Both the position numbers and the translations under genes were made by a program. Shown piece after piece: positions 7,624-14,469 of a DNA stretch of 14,469 nucleotides. The notes beneath the pieces were generated by a model, which saw only the letters and a list, made by a program, of their open reading frames with translations, did no database searches and was not told the DNA's origin. Positions within the stretch are counted from its first letter, which is position 1; the number at the start of each line of letters is the position of its first letter. The stretch lies in the NCBI GenBank assembly GCA_964461295.1, contig CAYWTX010000527.1:1-14469 (forward strand), given 5' to 3'. The stretch is from CAYWTX01 sp964461295 (GTDB lineage Bacteria; Planctomycetota; Phycisphaerae; SM23-33).

Positions 7624-7738
7624 TACTGGCTGCAACAACATCGCGCACACGATGGGGTCGCGTCGTTGTGGCACAGAGGCGCCGAGCGGCAAGATTCGTG
7701 ACAGTTGACCAGTCTGCGGAAGGCCGTTGGCGAAGCGG

Positions 7739-8467
7739 TCAGCGCGACGGCGGGCGCCGCGACAGGCCGTCCAGCACGCCCTGCAATTGGGCCAGTTTCG
7801 CCGCCTCCATCTCCGGCGTGTCGGCCAGGGGATACTCCAGGCCCAGTTCGGCGTACTTCCGGCGCGCGAGGCCGTGGTAGGCAAGCAGTTGGGCCTTGCG
7901 CACGTTCGTGCGGCCGGCCAGGAGCGAGGCCAGGGCGCGGACGTCGGCGGGCGTGTCGTTCCAGCCGGGGACGATGACCTGGCGAACCCACGTGAGCTTG
8001 CCCATCGCGGCGAGACGGTCGAGGAACTCCAGCGTGCGGGAGAGATCGGCGCCGGTGAGGCGCCGGTGGCGTTGGGCGTCGGCATCCTTGACGTCCAGCA
8101 GCACGAGGTCGGTGACGTCCAGCAGGCGGCGCACGGCGTCGTTCCACGCGCAGCCGCTGGTGTCGATGCAGGTGTGCGCGCCGGCGGCGCGGCAGGCGGC
8201 GAACACGTCGCCCGCGAAGTCGGCCTGGAGCAGCGGTTCGCCGCCGGAGAGCGTGACGCCGCCGTGGGGGCCGAAGTAGGGCTGGCAGCGGAGAACGCGC
8301 CGGGCGAGCTCGGCGGCGTCGATTTCCGTGCCGCCGGCCACGGGCCACGTGTCGGGATTCTGGCAGTAGAGGCAGCGCAGCGGGCAGCCCTGGAGGAACA
8401 CGACGCACCGCATGCCGGGGCCGTCAACGCCGCTCAGCGTCTGGATGGAATGGATGCGGCCGGTCAT
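7739..8467 (-). CDS. pflA: Pyruvate formate-lyase-activating enzyme (radical SAM)
   Basis: This 242-aa protein, the usual length for PflA, is a 4Fe-4S radical SAM enzyme. It cleaves S-adenosylmethionine to abstract hydrogen from the PflB glycine. The cluster motif CPLRCLYC gives C28, C32 and C35 (CxxxCxxC). The SAM-binding SGGEP is at 74-78, with DTSG (102-105) and LLDVKD (123-128) as in the family. The start at 8467 overlaps the pflB stop in ATGA, which sets the N-terminus MTGRIHSIQT; longer in-frame versions would run back into pflB. The overlap implies translational coupling. The C-terminus is followed by repeat DNA. Confidence 0.95.
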   Translation of the reverse strand: MTGRIHSIQTLSGVDGPGMRCVVFLQGCPLRCLYCQNPDTWPVAGGTEIDAAELARRVLRCQPYFGPHGGVTLSGGEPLLQADFAGDVFAACRAAGAHTCIDTSGCAWNDAVRRLLDVTDLVLLDVKDADAQRHRRLTGADLSRTLEFLDRLAAMGKLTWVRQVIVPGWNDTPADVRALASLLAGRTNVRKAQLLAYHGLARRKYAELGLEYPLADTPEMEAAKLAQLQGVLDGLSRRPPSR

Positions 8468-10710
8468 ATTCGCTGGTGGAACGTCCTGGCGACCACTTCT
8501 TCCTGCTGGGCGCGGCTGAGGCGATGGAAGTTCACCGCGTAGCCCGACACGCGGAGGGTGAGCTGCGGGTACTTGTCGGGGTGCTCCATCGCGTCGCGCA
8601 GCTTCTGGGGCGACAGGACGTTCACGTTGATGTGCTGGCCGCGCTGCTGGACGTAGCCGTCCAGGAGGGCCAGCAGGTTGTCGACCTGCCGCGGGCCGGG
8701 TTCGCCCAGGGCGGGCGGGGCGATCGAGAACGTGCAACTGATGCCGTCCAGGCAGTTCTCGTAGGGCAGCTTGGCCACGCTGTTGAGGCTGGCCAGGGCG
8801 CCTTCGGCGTCGCGCCCGTGCATGGGGTTGGCTCCCGGCGCGAACGGCAGGCCGGCCTTGCGCCCGTCGGGCGTGGCGCCGGTTTTCAGGCCATAGACGA
8901 CGTTGGAGGTGATCGTGAGGACCGACAGGGTGTGCTTTGCGCCGCGGTAGGTCTTGTTCCGCTCCAGCGACGCCTGGAAGTCGCGGACCAGGCCGACGGC
9001 GATCTCGTCGACGCGGTCGTCGTCGTTGCCGAAGCACGGGAACCCGCCCTCGACGCTGAAATCAACCGTCAGCCCGCGCTCGTCCCGCACCGGGCGCACG
9101 CGGGCGTGCTTGATCGCGCTGAGCGAGTCGGCCACGACGCTCAGTCCCGCCACGCCGAACGCCATCGTTCGCTCGACGTCGGAATCGTGCAGGGCCATTT
9201 CCAGCTTTTCGTAGCAGTACTTGTCGTGCATGTAGTGGATGACGTTCATCATGTTGACGTACAGCGTGCACAGCCAGTGGCGGTAGAGCGTGAAGCGGTC
9301 GAGCACGTCGTCGTAGTCGAGCACGTCGTCGGGCGGCGGGCGGGTCGGCGGCCCGACCTGGATGCCGCTGATCTCGTCGCGCCCGCCGTTGAGGGCCATC
9401 AGCAGCACCTTGGGCAGGTTGCATCGCGCCCCGAAGTACTGCATCTGCTTGCCGATCTTCATGGCCGAGACGCAGCAGGCGATGCCGTAGTCGTCGCCGA
9501 ACCGCGGGCGCATCAGTTCGTCGCTCTCGTACTGGATGGAATCGGTCTCGATGCTCACGCGGGCGCAGTAGCGCCGCCAGGGATCGGGCAGTCGGCGGTC
9601 CCACAGCACGGTGAGGTTGGGCTCGGGCGCCGGCCCCAGCGTGTACAGCGTGTGCAGGAAGCGGAAGCTCGACCTGGTCACCATGGGCCGGCCGTCCTCG
9701 CCGACGCCGCCGACGGACTCGGTGACCCACGTGGGGTCGCCGGCGAACAGTTCGTTGTAGTCCGGCGTGCGGAGCTGGCGGGACATGCGAAGCTTGAGCA
9801 CGAACTGGTCGACGAGTTCCTGTACGCCCTGTTCGTCGAGCGCGCCCTCGTCGAGGTCGCGCTGGAAGTAGATGTCCAGGAACGTGCTGACGCGCCCCAG
9901 CGACATCGCGGCGCCGTTCTGCTCCTTGATCGCCCCGAGGTAGGCGAAGTACAGCCACTGCACGGCCTGGCGCGCGTCGCCGGCCGGGCCGGAGATGTCC
10001 GCGTGGTACAGCCAAGCCATTTCCTTGAGCTTCTGGAGGAAGTCGGCCTGCTTCCACAGTTCCTCGGCCAGGCGGATCACGTCGTCGGTCATGGGCTGGT
10101 TGCCCAGGGCGGCGCGGTCCTTGAGTTTCTGCTCGATGAGGTAGTCGGCGCCATACAGCGGCAGGCGGCGGTAGTCGCCGATGATCCGCCCGCGGCCGTA
10201 GGCGTCCGGCAGGCCGGTGATGGCGCCGCTCTTGCGGGCGCGGCGCATTTCCTCGGTGTAGACGCGAAAGACGCCCTCGTTGTGCGTGGAGCGGAAGGCG
10301 AAGATGTCCTCGACCTTCGGGTCGATCTTGCAGCCGTACGCCTCGCAGGCCTCGCGAGCCATGCGCAGGCCGCCGAAGGGGTTGAGCCCGCGCCGCAGGG
10401 GCTTGCCCGTCTGGAACCCGACGATCAGTTCGTTGGGCTGGTCGAGGAACGCGGCCGGGTAGGTCGTCAGCGACGACACGGTGGAGGTGTCGATGTCCAG
10501 GACGCCGCCTCGGCGGGCCTCCTCGGCCGCCAGGGCGCGGTACTGCTCGAGGAGGGCGGCGGTGCGTTGGGTGCCGGCGGCGAGGAATCGCTCGTCGCCC
10601 AGGTAGGCGGTGTAGTTGCGCTGGATGAAGTCGCGAACGTCGATGGCCTGCTGCCACGCTCCGCCGTTGAACGACCGCCAGGCACGAAGGGCACAGGGCT
10701 GATCAGCCAT
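8464..10710 (-). CDS. pflB: Formate C-acetyltransferase (pyruvate formate-lyase)
   Basis: This 748-aa cytoplasmic glycyl-radical enzyme converts pyruvate and CoA to formate and acetyl-CoA under anaerobic conditions; E. coli PflB is 760 aa. The catalytic cysteine pair C412-C413 lies in GIACCVSAMKIG, and the radical site is G723 in LRVSGYAVNF, 25 residues from the C-terminus. The adjacent Cys-Cys pair and the YGRGRIIGDYRRLPLYG segment point to true pyruvate formate-lyase rather than a diol dehydratase or another glycyl-radical enzyme. The ATG at 10710 has TAGGAG about 6 nt upstream. pflA overlaps its stop codon. No formate channel (focA) is next to it. The 5' leader contains a strong hairpin at 10736-10781. 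Confidence 0.97.
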   Translation of the reverse strand: MADQPCALRAWRSFNGGAWQQAIDVRDFIQRNYTAYLGDERFLAAGTQRTAALLEQYRALAAEEARRGGVLDIDTSTVSSLTTYPAAFLDQPNELIVGFQTGKPLRRGLNPFGGLRMAREACEAYGCKIDPKVEDIFAFRSTHNEGVFRVYTEEMRRARKSGAITGLPDAYGRGRIIGDYRRLPLYGADYLIEQKLKDRAALGNQPMTDDVIRLAEELWKQADFLQKLKEMAWLYHADISGPAGDARQAVQWLYFAYLGAIKEQNGAAMSLGRVSTFLDIYFQRDLDEGALDEQGVQELVDQFVLKLRMSRQLRTPDYNELFAGDPTWVTESVGGVGEDGRPMVTRSSFRFLHTLYTLGPAPEPNLTVLWDRRLPDPWRRYCARVSIETDSIQYESDELMRPRFGDDYGIACCVSAMKIGKQMQYFGARCNLPKVLLMALNGGRDEISGIQVGPPTRPPPDDVLDYDDVLDRFTLYRHWLCTLYVNMMNVIHYMHDKYCYEKLEMALHDSDVERTMAFGVAGLSVVADSLSAIKHARVRPVRDERGLTVDFSVEGGFPCFGNDDDRVDEIAVGLVRDFQASLERNKTYRGAKHTLSVLTITSNVVYGLKTGATPDGRKAGLPFAPGANPMHGRDAEGALASLNSVAKLPYENCLDGISCTFSIAPPALGEPGPRQVDNLLALLDGYVQQRGQHINVNVLSPQKLRDAMEHPDKYPQLTLRVSGYAVNFHRLSRAQQEEVVARTFHQRI

Positions 10711-10735
10711 CGCCGGCTCCTACCGTCTCTTGGTT

Positions 10736-10781
10736 TGCCGCAAGACGCCGGCGCCAGCGCGCCGGCCGAGCGATTGCGGCA
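10736..10781 (-). promoter_or_regulatory. Structured hairpin in the pflB leader
   Basis: The outer arms TGCCGCAA (10736-10743) and TTGCGGCA (10774-10781) are perfectly complementary. They enclose a second perfect stem, GCCGGCG/CGCCGGC (10747-10753 and 10760-10766), with a 6-nt loop. The structure sits 25 nt before the pflB start, just above the ribosome-binding site. It could stabilise the mRNA, attenuate transcription or bind a regulator. It matches no riboswitch class I recognise. Confidence 0.5.
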
Positions 10782-10860
10782 TGCCCAGGCGGACGGCAGG
10801 TACGTCGGCTTCGATCCCTTGTGGTTGGTTCCACTTTCCGCCAGTCTCGAAGCTGTGACC

Positions 10861-10889
10861 ATTCTAGCCGCGGTCCCGGCGGGATTCCA
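10861..10889 (-). promoter_or_regulatory. Possible pflB promoter
   Basis: On the minus strand TAGAAT (10866-10861) matches five of six bases of the -10 consensus. TGGAAT (10889-10884), 17 bp upstream, is a poor -35. The predicted leader is about 145 nt and would include the hairpin. I saw no convincing FNR-type TTGAT-N4-ATCAA site. Confidence 0.3.
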
Positions 10890-10904
10890 GTCGCCGCTTC
10901 CTCC

Positions 10905-10933
10905 TTGCAAGCCCCTGCCCGCGCGAGCATAAT
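10905..10933 (+). promoter_or_regulatory. Sigma70-like promoter of the lipoprotein gene
   Basis: TTGCAA (10905-10910) and CATAAT (10928-10933) are separated by exactly 17 bp and match the consensus at four and five of six positions. Predicted transcription starts about 45 nt before the ATG at 10988. The element lies back-to-back with the putative pflB promoter, so one regulator could affect both. Confidence 0.55.
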
Positions 10934-10987
10934 GTCGGGCACGCCGCCGCGGTCCGCAGACGCCCGCGGCCCATAAGGGAGCTCGTC

Positions 10988-12004
10988 ATGAAGAAGCATC
11001 TGGTTGCCGTCGCATGCTCCGCTCCGCTCGCCTTCGGGCTTCTCCTTGCCGGTTGCGGCGAAGGCACGCCCGGCTTGGACCTCAAGGCGCCGCCGCCCTC
11101 CACGGCCGACTGGCGCGTGCCCGACAAGCTCGCCGTGCCCCCGGGCAACGAGGAGGAGTTGTCGGCCGTGACGGCCGCCGAGAGGGCCCGCGTCAACTAC
11201 CGCTACCGCCTGACGGTGCTCCAGGACTTCTACAAGCTCCAAGGCAACATGGACAAGCTGCGATGGGCGGAGCGAGAGATCCGCAACCTGGAGAACGCCT
11301 ACACGTTCACGTGGGAAGGCGTGCCGCAGGTCCAGCCGCCGGCCGGCGAATCGCTGCAAAACGCCGACGAGCACCTGATGGCCGAGTACGCGGTCTCGGC
11401 CCGCGCGGAGTTCCTCAAGGCCGTCGACGGGCTGATGAAGTTCTACAACACGACGGCCCCCGGCTCGTACAAGGCCAAGCGCCTGGCCAACGTCAAGCAG
11501 CGGTTCGATTCCATCCGCACGTACATGTATTTCATGGACGCGGAGATGCCCCCCAAGGACCTCAAGCCCATCGAGGTGATTCCCGCGGCCGACAAGCTCT
11601 ACGCCGAAGGCGTGGGCCTGTACCAGCGGGGCAAGGGCCCGCTACAGTTCGCGGCGACGACGAACTACCGGCTGGAGCGCGACGCGTTGGACAAGTTCCT
11701 GAAGCTGGTGCGGTACTACCCGCGGAGCACGAAGGTGGCGGTGGCGGCGTTCCACATCGGCGAAATCTACAAGGAATACTTCAACGAGGACGTGCGGGCC
11801 GTCGCGTGGTACGAGCGGGCGTGGACGTGGGATCCGGCCATCGTCAAGCCGGCCCGCTTCCAGGCCGCGACGGTGCATGACTATCGGCTGATGAACAAGG
11901 CCAAGGCGATCGAGTGCTACCGCGGCGCGATCATGCACGAGCAGTTCAACAGCGGCAACGTGGAATGGGCGCACCGGCGGATTCGCGAACTGACCGGCAC
12001 GTGA
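10988..12004 (+). CDS. Uncharacterised lipoprotein with TPR-like C-terminal helices
   Basis: The 338-aa product begins with a lipoprotein signal peptide: two lysines, a hydrophobic core and the lipobox LAGC, with C23 as the lipidated residue. A Pro-rich segment follows, then an alpha-helical region (65-105 and 125-180). The C-terminal third (about 200-335) has repeated helical pairs with Tyr/Ala spacing, such as AAFHIGEIYKEYF and AVAWYERAW near 254-279, resembling degenerate TPRs. TPR lipoproteins usually act as periplasmic or outer-membrane scaffolds, but no specific role can be named. AAGGGAG about 6 nt before the ATG is a good ribosome-binding site. It is divergent from pflB and convergent with the ADP-ribosylglycohydrolase gene, with a 43-bp gap. 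Confidence 0.85.
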   Translation: MKKHLVAVACSAPLAFGLLLAGCGEGTPGLDLKAPPPSTADWRVPDKLAVPPGNEEELSAVTAAERARVNYRYRLTVLQDFYKLQGNMDKLRWAEREIRNLENAYTFTWEGVPQVQPPAGESLQNADEHLMAEYAVSARAEFLKAVDGLMKFYNTTAPGSYKAKRLANVKQRFDSIRTYMYFMDAEMPPKDLKPIEVIPAADKLYAEGVGLYQRGKGPLQFAATTNYRLERDALDKFLKLVRYYPRSTKVAVAAFHIGEIYKEYFNEDVRAVAWYERAWTWDPAIVKPARFQAATVHDYRLMNKAKAIECYRGAIMHEQFNSGNVEWAHRRIRELTGT

Positions 12005-12047
12005 ACGTGTCGGCGGGAGATCGACGTCGAGCGACAGAGGCCGCCAA

Positions 12048-13154
12048 TCACCCCATCGCCGCCTGACGGTTTGCCCAGCGATGTTCGTCGGCGGCGTGGA
12101 TGTCGGCGATGGCGGCGGCGAATTCGGCGGCCATGGCGGCCCAGTCGCGGCGGTTGGCCTGGGCCGAGGCGTCGCGCAGCGCCTGCGGGACGCCCGCCTG
12201 GCCGGCGATGGCCCCGCACAGCCCGCAGGCCATGCCCGCGATCGAATCGCAGTCGCGCCCGTAGAAGATGGCAGCCTTCAGCGTTCGCGAGAAGTCGCCC
12301 TGTCCGTACTTCAGCGCCGCCAGCGCCACCGGCGTTTCCTCGATGGACTTGCGCGGGTCGGGGTACGAGCCGATTCGGGCCGTCGGGTCGGCCTCCAGCA
12401 CGCGGGCATCGCTGTGGGCGTCGAAAGGCAACACCGCCGCCCGCACCTTCGCGATCCAGTCGTCCAGTCCGTCGGAGGGGCTGGTGGCGTCCAGCACCGC
12501 CTTGATGGCCGCTCGCGTGCCCTCGCGCGCGAGGCGCAGCGCCGCGCCGGTCACGTCGGCGACGGTCGGCGCGGCGCCCATCGCGGCCGCGTATGCCGCC
12601 GCCAGCGCGGCGGCCCCTTCCACCGCGTAGGAGTGGCTCTCGGCCAGGCCCAGCGCCGCCGCCTCCTGGTACGCCGCGTACGGGTCGCCGGCGTTCACCG
12701 CCCCCACGGGCATGATGAACATCGCGATGGCGCAATTGATGCCGTTGCCGATGCCCGCCACGCGCGGCTCGGCGCCGACCTGCGCCAGCCGGATCACCGC
12801 GTACTTTTCGAGGAAGTTCATGCGGTCGATGATCGGCGTGTCCTTCTGCCACTCCGGCAGCCACACCACCGTTCGCGTCATCTCCGGCAGCAGAAAGTCG
12901 CGGAAATCGAATGCGTCGAGGTGCCCGCGCTTCTTCCCGTACGCGCGGATCAGCGCCTCGGTCATCAGCGTGTCGTCGGTGATTCGCCCGTGGCCCTTGG
13001 GCTTCCACTCCTGCGCGGGGATGAACTGCGTCATGTCCCAGCCGCTGAACTTGTCGGCGATGGCGGCGGCGGTCCAGCCCTCGACGGGCCCACCCATTCC
13101 GTCGCCGATGGCGACGCCATACAAGCTGCCGGCGAGTCGATCGATGAATCGCAT
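12048..13154 (-). CDS. ADP-ribosylglycohydrolase family protein (DraG/ARH-like)
   Basis: This 368-aa protein belongs to the DraG/ADP-ribosylhydrolase fold, members of which remove ADP-ribose from proteins or small molecules using two Mg ions. The N-terminal GVAIGDGMGGPVEG (13-26) corresponds to the family GDALG block. The metal-binding TDDT is at 59-62, and D301 and D303-S304 in YGRDCDSIAGM form the C-terminal metal site (usually GxDxDT). Ser replaces the usual Thr, a mild change. I chose the ATG at 13154, because the longer in-frame extension reads as non-coding and the family N-terminus MRFIDRLAGSLYG starts here. GGAAGAGG lies just upstream. No ADP-ribosyltransferase partner is visible nearby, so the substrate is unknown; family members with other hydrolytic roles exist. 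Confidence 0.92.
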   Translation of the reverse strand: MRFIDRLAGSLYGVAIGDGMGGPVEGWTAAAIADKFSGWDMTQFIPAQEWKPKGHGRITDDTLMTEALIRAYGKKRGHLDAFDFRDFLLPEMTRTVVWLPEWQKDTPIIDRMNFLEKYAVIRLAQVGAEPRVAGIGNGINCAIAMFIMPVGAVNAGDPYAAYQEAAALGLAESHSYAVEGAAALAAAYAAAMGAAPTVADVTGAALRLAREGTRAAIKAVLDATSPSDGLDDWIAKVRAAVLPFDAHSDARVLEADPTARIGSYPDPRKSIEETPVALAALKYGQGDFSRTLKAAIFYGRDCDSIAGMACGLCGAIAGQAGVPQALRDASAQANRRDWAAMAAEFAAAIADIHAADEHRWANRQAAMG

Positions 13155-13198
13155 GGTCCTCTTCCTGTAGCGGGCGGCACAGGCGCCCGTGGCGAAGG

Positions 13199-13228
13199 AG
13201 TGTACCTTCCCGCATCGCGAAGGAACAA
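13199..13228 (-). promoter_or_regulatory. Possible promoter of the ADP-ribosylglycohydrolase gene
   Basis: On the minus strand TTGTTC (13228-13223) and TACACT (13204-13199) are 18 bp apart and match the consensus at three and four of six positions. The position, 45 nt before the ATG, is reasonable, but the match is weak. Confidence 0.3.
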
Positions 13229-13234
13229 CCGATT

Positions 13235-13260
13235 GTGACCCGGGGGAGTGTGACCTGGGG
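13235..13260. repeat. Short direct repeat GTGACCYGGGG, 15-bp period
   Basis: GTGACCCGGGG (13235-13245) and GTGACCTGGGG (13250-13260) lie in the divergent region between the ADP-ribosylglycohydrolase and DUF4159 genes, upstream of the putative promoter of the former. They could be paired regulator half-sites or chance in GC-rich DNA. Confidence 0.4.
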
Positions 13261-13270
13261 CTGCGGGGAT

Positions 13271-13294
13271 GCCCCGGCCACGCCGGGCCGGGGC
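13271..13294. repeat. GC-rich hairpin GCCCCGGCC/GGCCGGGGC
   Basis: A perfect 9-bp stem with a 6-nt ACGCCG centre lies between the two divergent genes. There is no T tract on either side, so a terminator is unlikely. The rest of the 13155-13488 gap holds only the putative promoters and the short direct repeat. Confidence 0.5.
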
Positions 13295-13395
13295 TTGGAG
13301 GCGAGGGACGCGCGTGGGATCGCCGGGTTCGGTTCGCGATCGTGGCCGATCGCCTCTTCTCCTTCGGCCCTTGGCGGTCTCCCCAGCGACCTCTC

Positions 13396-13428
13396 TTGTA
13401 GCCAGATCCCGGCTGTGTCGAGTATAAT
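13396..13428 (+). promoter_or_regulatory. Probable DUF4159 gene promoter with perfect -10
   Basis: TATAAT (13423-13428) is a perfect -10 hexamer, rare in DNA this GC-rich, about 60 nt before the ATG. The best -35 candidate, TTGTAG (13396-13401), is 21 bp away, longer than the usual 16-18. An activator may therefore be needed, or the -35 may be unrelated. Confidence 0.45.
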
Positions 13429-13488
13429 GACGGTTGGAAGCGCCAGGAGCGCCGTCTGTGTTGCGCGCACAGCGGAAAGGGCATCGCC

Positions 13489-14469
13489 ATGCTGGCCAGG
13501 ACCGTCCTGATCGCAATCGTGACGTTGGGCGCCATCTGCATCGTCTCCTGCCCCAGCGCCCGGGGCGAGGACTGGGTGAACCCCAAGGTCCAGCCACCCA
13601 AGGCGAAACCCCAGCACCGCACCGCGGCCGAGGGCGTCCCGCCGCTGCCGCTGCCGGCCACCCCGCTGCGCCGGTCGGAGCGCAAGCGCGAGCCTTCGCC
13701 CCCGGCCCTGATCGGCATGATCAACTTCTCCGCCAGCCGCTTCGAGATCGTCGACGGCGAGCGCAGGCAGGTCAGCGCGTTCCCCACCACGCAACTGGAC
13801 ATCGAGCGCCTGATGCGCTACGCCAACGGGCAGCTCGGCATCAAGTACCGCTTCGTGCCCACCAGTCTGGAGCAGTTCTCGTGGGATCCCGCCGAGCTGC
13901 CGCTGCTCTACTGCACCGGCTGGACGCCCATTCCCAAGATGGGCGACAAGATGCTCGACAAGCTCCGCCGCTACCTCTACGACGGCGGCACGCTCGTGCT
14001 GCACGCCCAGTGCGGGCGGGCGGAGTTCGTCCAGTCCGCCCGCGCCACCATCCGCGAGGTTTTCCCGGATCGCGAGTTGTCGGCCGTGGACACCGACTCG
14101 CCCCTCTTCAACGCGTACTACCACATTCAGGAGATGCGCGTCCGCAAGGACGCCGAAGCGTTCAAGACGATGCCGCCCTACCTGGAGGCGATCTACCTGG
14201 GCTGCCGGCCGGCGGTGGTGTTCTCGCCCATCGACCTGAACTGCGGCTGGGACGTGGAGAACCATCCGATCCAGGGCGGCATTCTGTACCACCAGGACGA
14301 CGCGGTGAAGCTGGGCGTGAACATCGTGACGGCCACGCTGGCGGACTTCCAGTACGCGCGGGCGTGGGGAACGCAGAAGGTCTACCACGAGCAGGGCGAC
14401 AAGACGCGCGACCAGCTCGTGATCGCCCAGGTGATGCACGGCGACGACTGGGACCCCACGCCGCACGCG
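13489..14469 (+). CDS. Exported DUF4159-domain protein, C-terminus cut by window edge
   Basis: There are 327 codons without a stop at the right edge. An N-terminal hydrophobic segment (5-20) is a signal peptide. It can be read either as a lipoprotein signal with lipobox IVSC and lipidated C21, or as type I cleavage near the SARG at 23-26. A Pro/Lys-rich stretch (30-75) leads into a DUF4159 domain starting at about residue 75. Conserved-looking segments include LLYCTGW (139-145), LHAQCGRAEFVQSARA (171-186), FPDREL (192-197), VRKDAEAF (218-225), CRPAVVFSPIDLNCGWDVE (239-257) and GDDWDPTPH (318-326). DUF4159 is thought to have a class I glutamine-amidotransferase-like fold, but its function is unknown. 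AAAGGG lies about 7 nt before the ATG. The missing part could be short or could hold further domains. Confidence 0.88.
   Translation, partial: MLARTVLIAIVTLGAICIVSCPSARGEDWVNPKVQPPKAKPQHRTAAEGVPPLPLPATPLRRSERKREPSPPALIGMINFSASRFEIVDGERRQVSAFPTTQLDIERLMRYANGQLGIKYRFVPTSLEQFSWDPAELPLLYCTGWTPIPKMGDKMLDKLRRYLYDGGTLVLHAQCGRAEFVQSARATIREVFPDRELSAVDTDSPLFNAYYHIQEMRVRKDAEAFKTMPPYLEAIYLGCRPAVVFSPIDLNCGWDVENHPIQGGILYHQDDAVKLGVNIVTATLADFQYARAWGTQKVYHEQGDKTRDQLVIAQVMHGDDWDPTPHA

Larger units (their letters stand above)
7031..7738. other. Repeat-filled non-coding gap between pflA and the flippase gene
   Basis: This 708-bp stretch is mostly repeat DNA: the long inverted repeat (7108-7349) and the heptamer array (7360-7623). 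Next to the flippase start is a small hairpin, TGCCCGC/GCGGGCA (7074-7095). The 7624-7738 part just downstream of pflA shows no gene and no clear terminator. Long open frames across the gap come from repeat periodicity and are not believable genes. Confidence 0.8.

Noticed and set aside
7043..7648. Apparent Leu-Pro-Ala-Cys repeat proteins on the minus strand
   Set aside because: They arise because a 7-bp repeat without stops is open in all phases. There is no start context, and the repeat drifts without respect to codons.
8476..10932. An 818-codon plus-strand open frame opposite pflB
   Set aside because: It mirrors the codon structure of pflB and has no recognisable motifs; pflB is unmistakable.
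10711..10987. FNR/Crp-type operator upstream of pflB
   Set aside because: No TTGAT-N4-ATCAA or TGTGA-N6-TCACA palindrome with acceptable matches was found by eye.
13155..13802. N-terminal extension of the ADP-ribosylglycohydrolase beyond 13154
   Set aside because: The longer frame crosses the divergent promoter region and the start of the DUF4159 gene, and its residues are low-complexity. The family N-terminus begins at 13154.
11917..14466. An 849-codon minus-strand open frame crossing three genes
   Set aside because: It overlaps the lipoprotein, ADP-ribosylglycohydrolase and DUF4159 genes, all well supported in other frames, and its own product is compositionally biased.

Overview
The window is GC-rich bacterial DNA that looks chromosomal, most likely from an anaerobic or facultatively anaerobic member of the Planctomycetota (Phycisphaerae-like or a related uncultured lineage). 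This placement rests on a DUF4159 protein of the kind common in planctomycetes, an uncharacterised lipoprotein with TPR-like helices, a pyruvate formate-lyase operon, and repeat-rich intergenic DNA. It is inferred from gene content and is not proven.

Layout from left to right. (1) 1-3096, minus strand: a large single-chain restriction-modification enzyme of the Type ISP/IIG kind, with an N-terminal PD-(D/E)xK nuclease, a gamma-class N6-adenine methyltransferase and an ISP-type C-terminus. It runs off the left edge and is probably almost complete. (2) 3097-3439: a divergent intergenic region in which both flanking genes lack a Shine-Dalgarno sequence and have a TANNNT hexamer 6-8 nt before ATG. 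(3) 3440-5482, plus strand: a RecQ-family helicase with a long low-complexity linker and a displaced winged-helix C-terminus. (4) 5483-5695: a convergent intergenic region with a tandem duplication and a long GGGATT-based inverted repeat. That repeat overlaps the stop codon of the next gene. (5) 5696-7030, minus strand: a MATE-like/MOP-superfamily membrane transporter or flippase starting at TTG. (6) 7031-7738: non-coding DNA holding a ~240-bp inverted repeat followed 10 bp later by a 37-copy heptanucleotide minisatellite. (7) 7739-10710, minus strand: a pflB-pflA operon with a 4-nt start/stop overlap and a strong hairpin in its leader. (8) 10988-12004, plus strand: a lipoprotein with a good sigma70-like promoter. 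(9) 12048-13154, minus strand: an ADP-ribosylglycohydrolase-family protein, convergent with the lipoprotein. (10) 13489-14469, plus strand: the start of an exported DUF4159 protein running off the right edge.

Apart from pflBA there is no clear multigene operon. PflA installs the glycyl radical on PflB, which splits pyruvate into formate and acetyl-CoA without oxygen. The restriction enzyme and RecQ form a divergent pair that could be a small defence or DNA-processing locus, but co-function is only inferred. The strongest unexplained signals are the structured repeats at 5635-5715, 7108-7349 and 7360-7623. No rRNA, tRNA, CRISPR array or transposase was seen.
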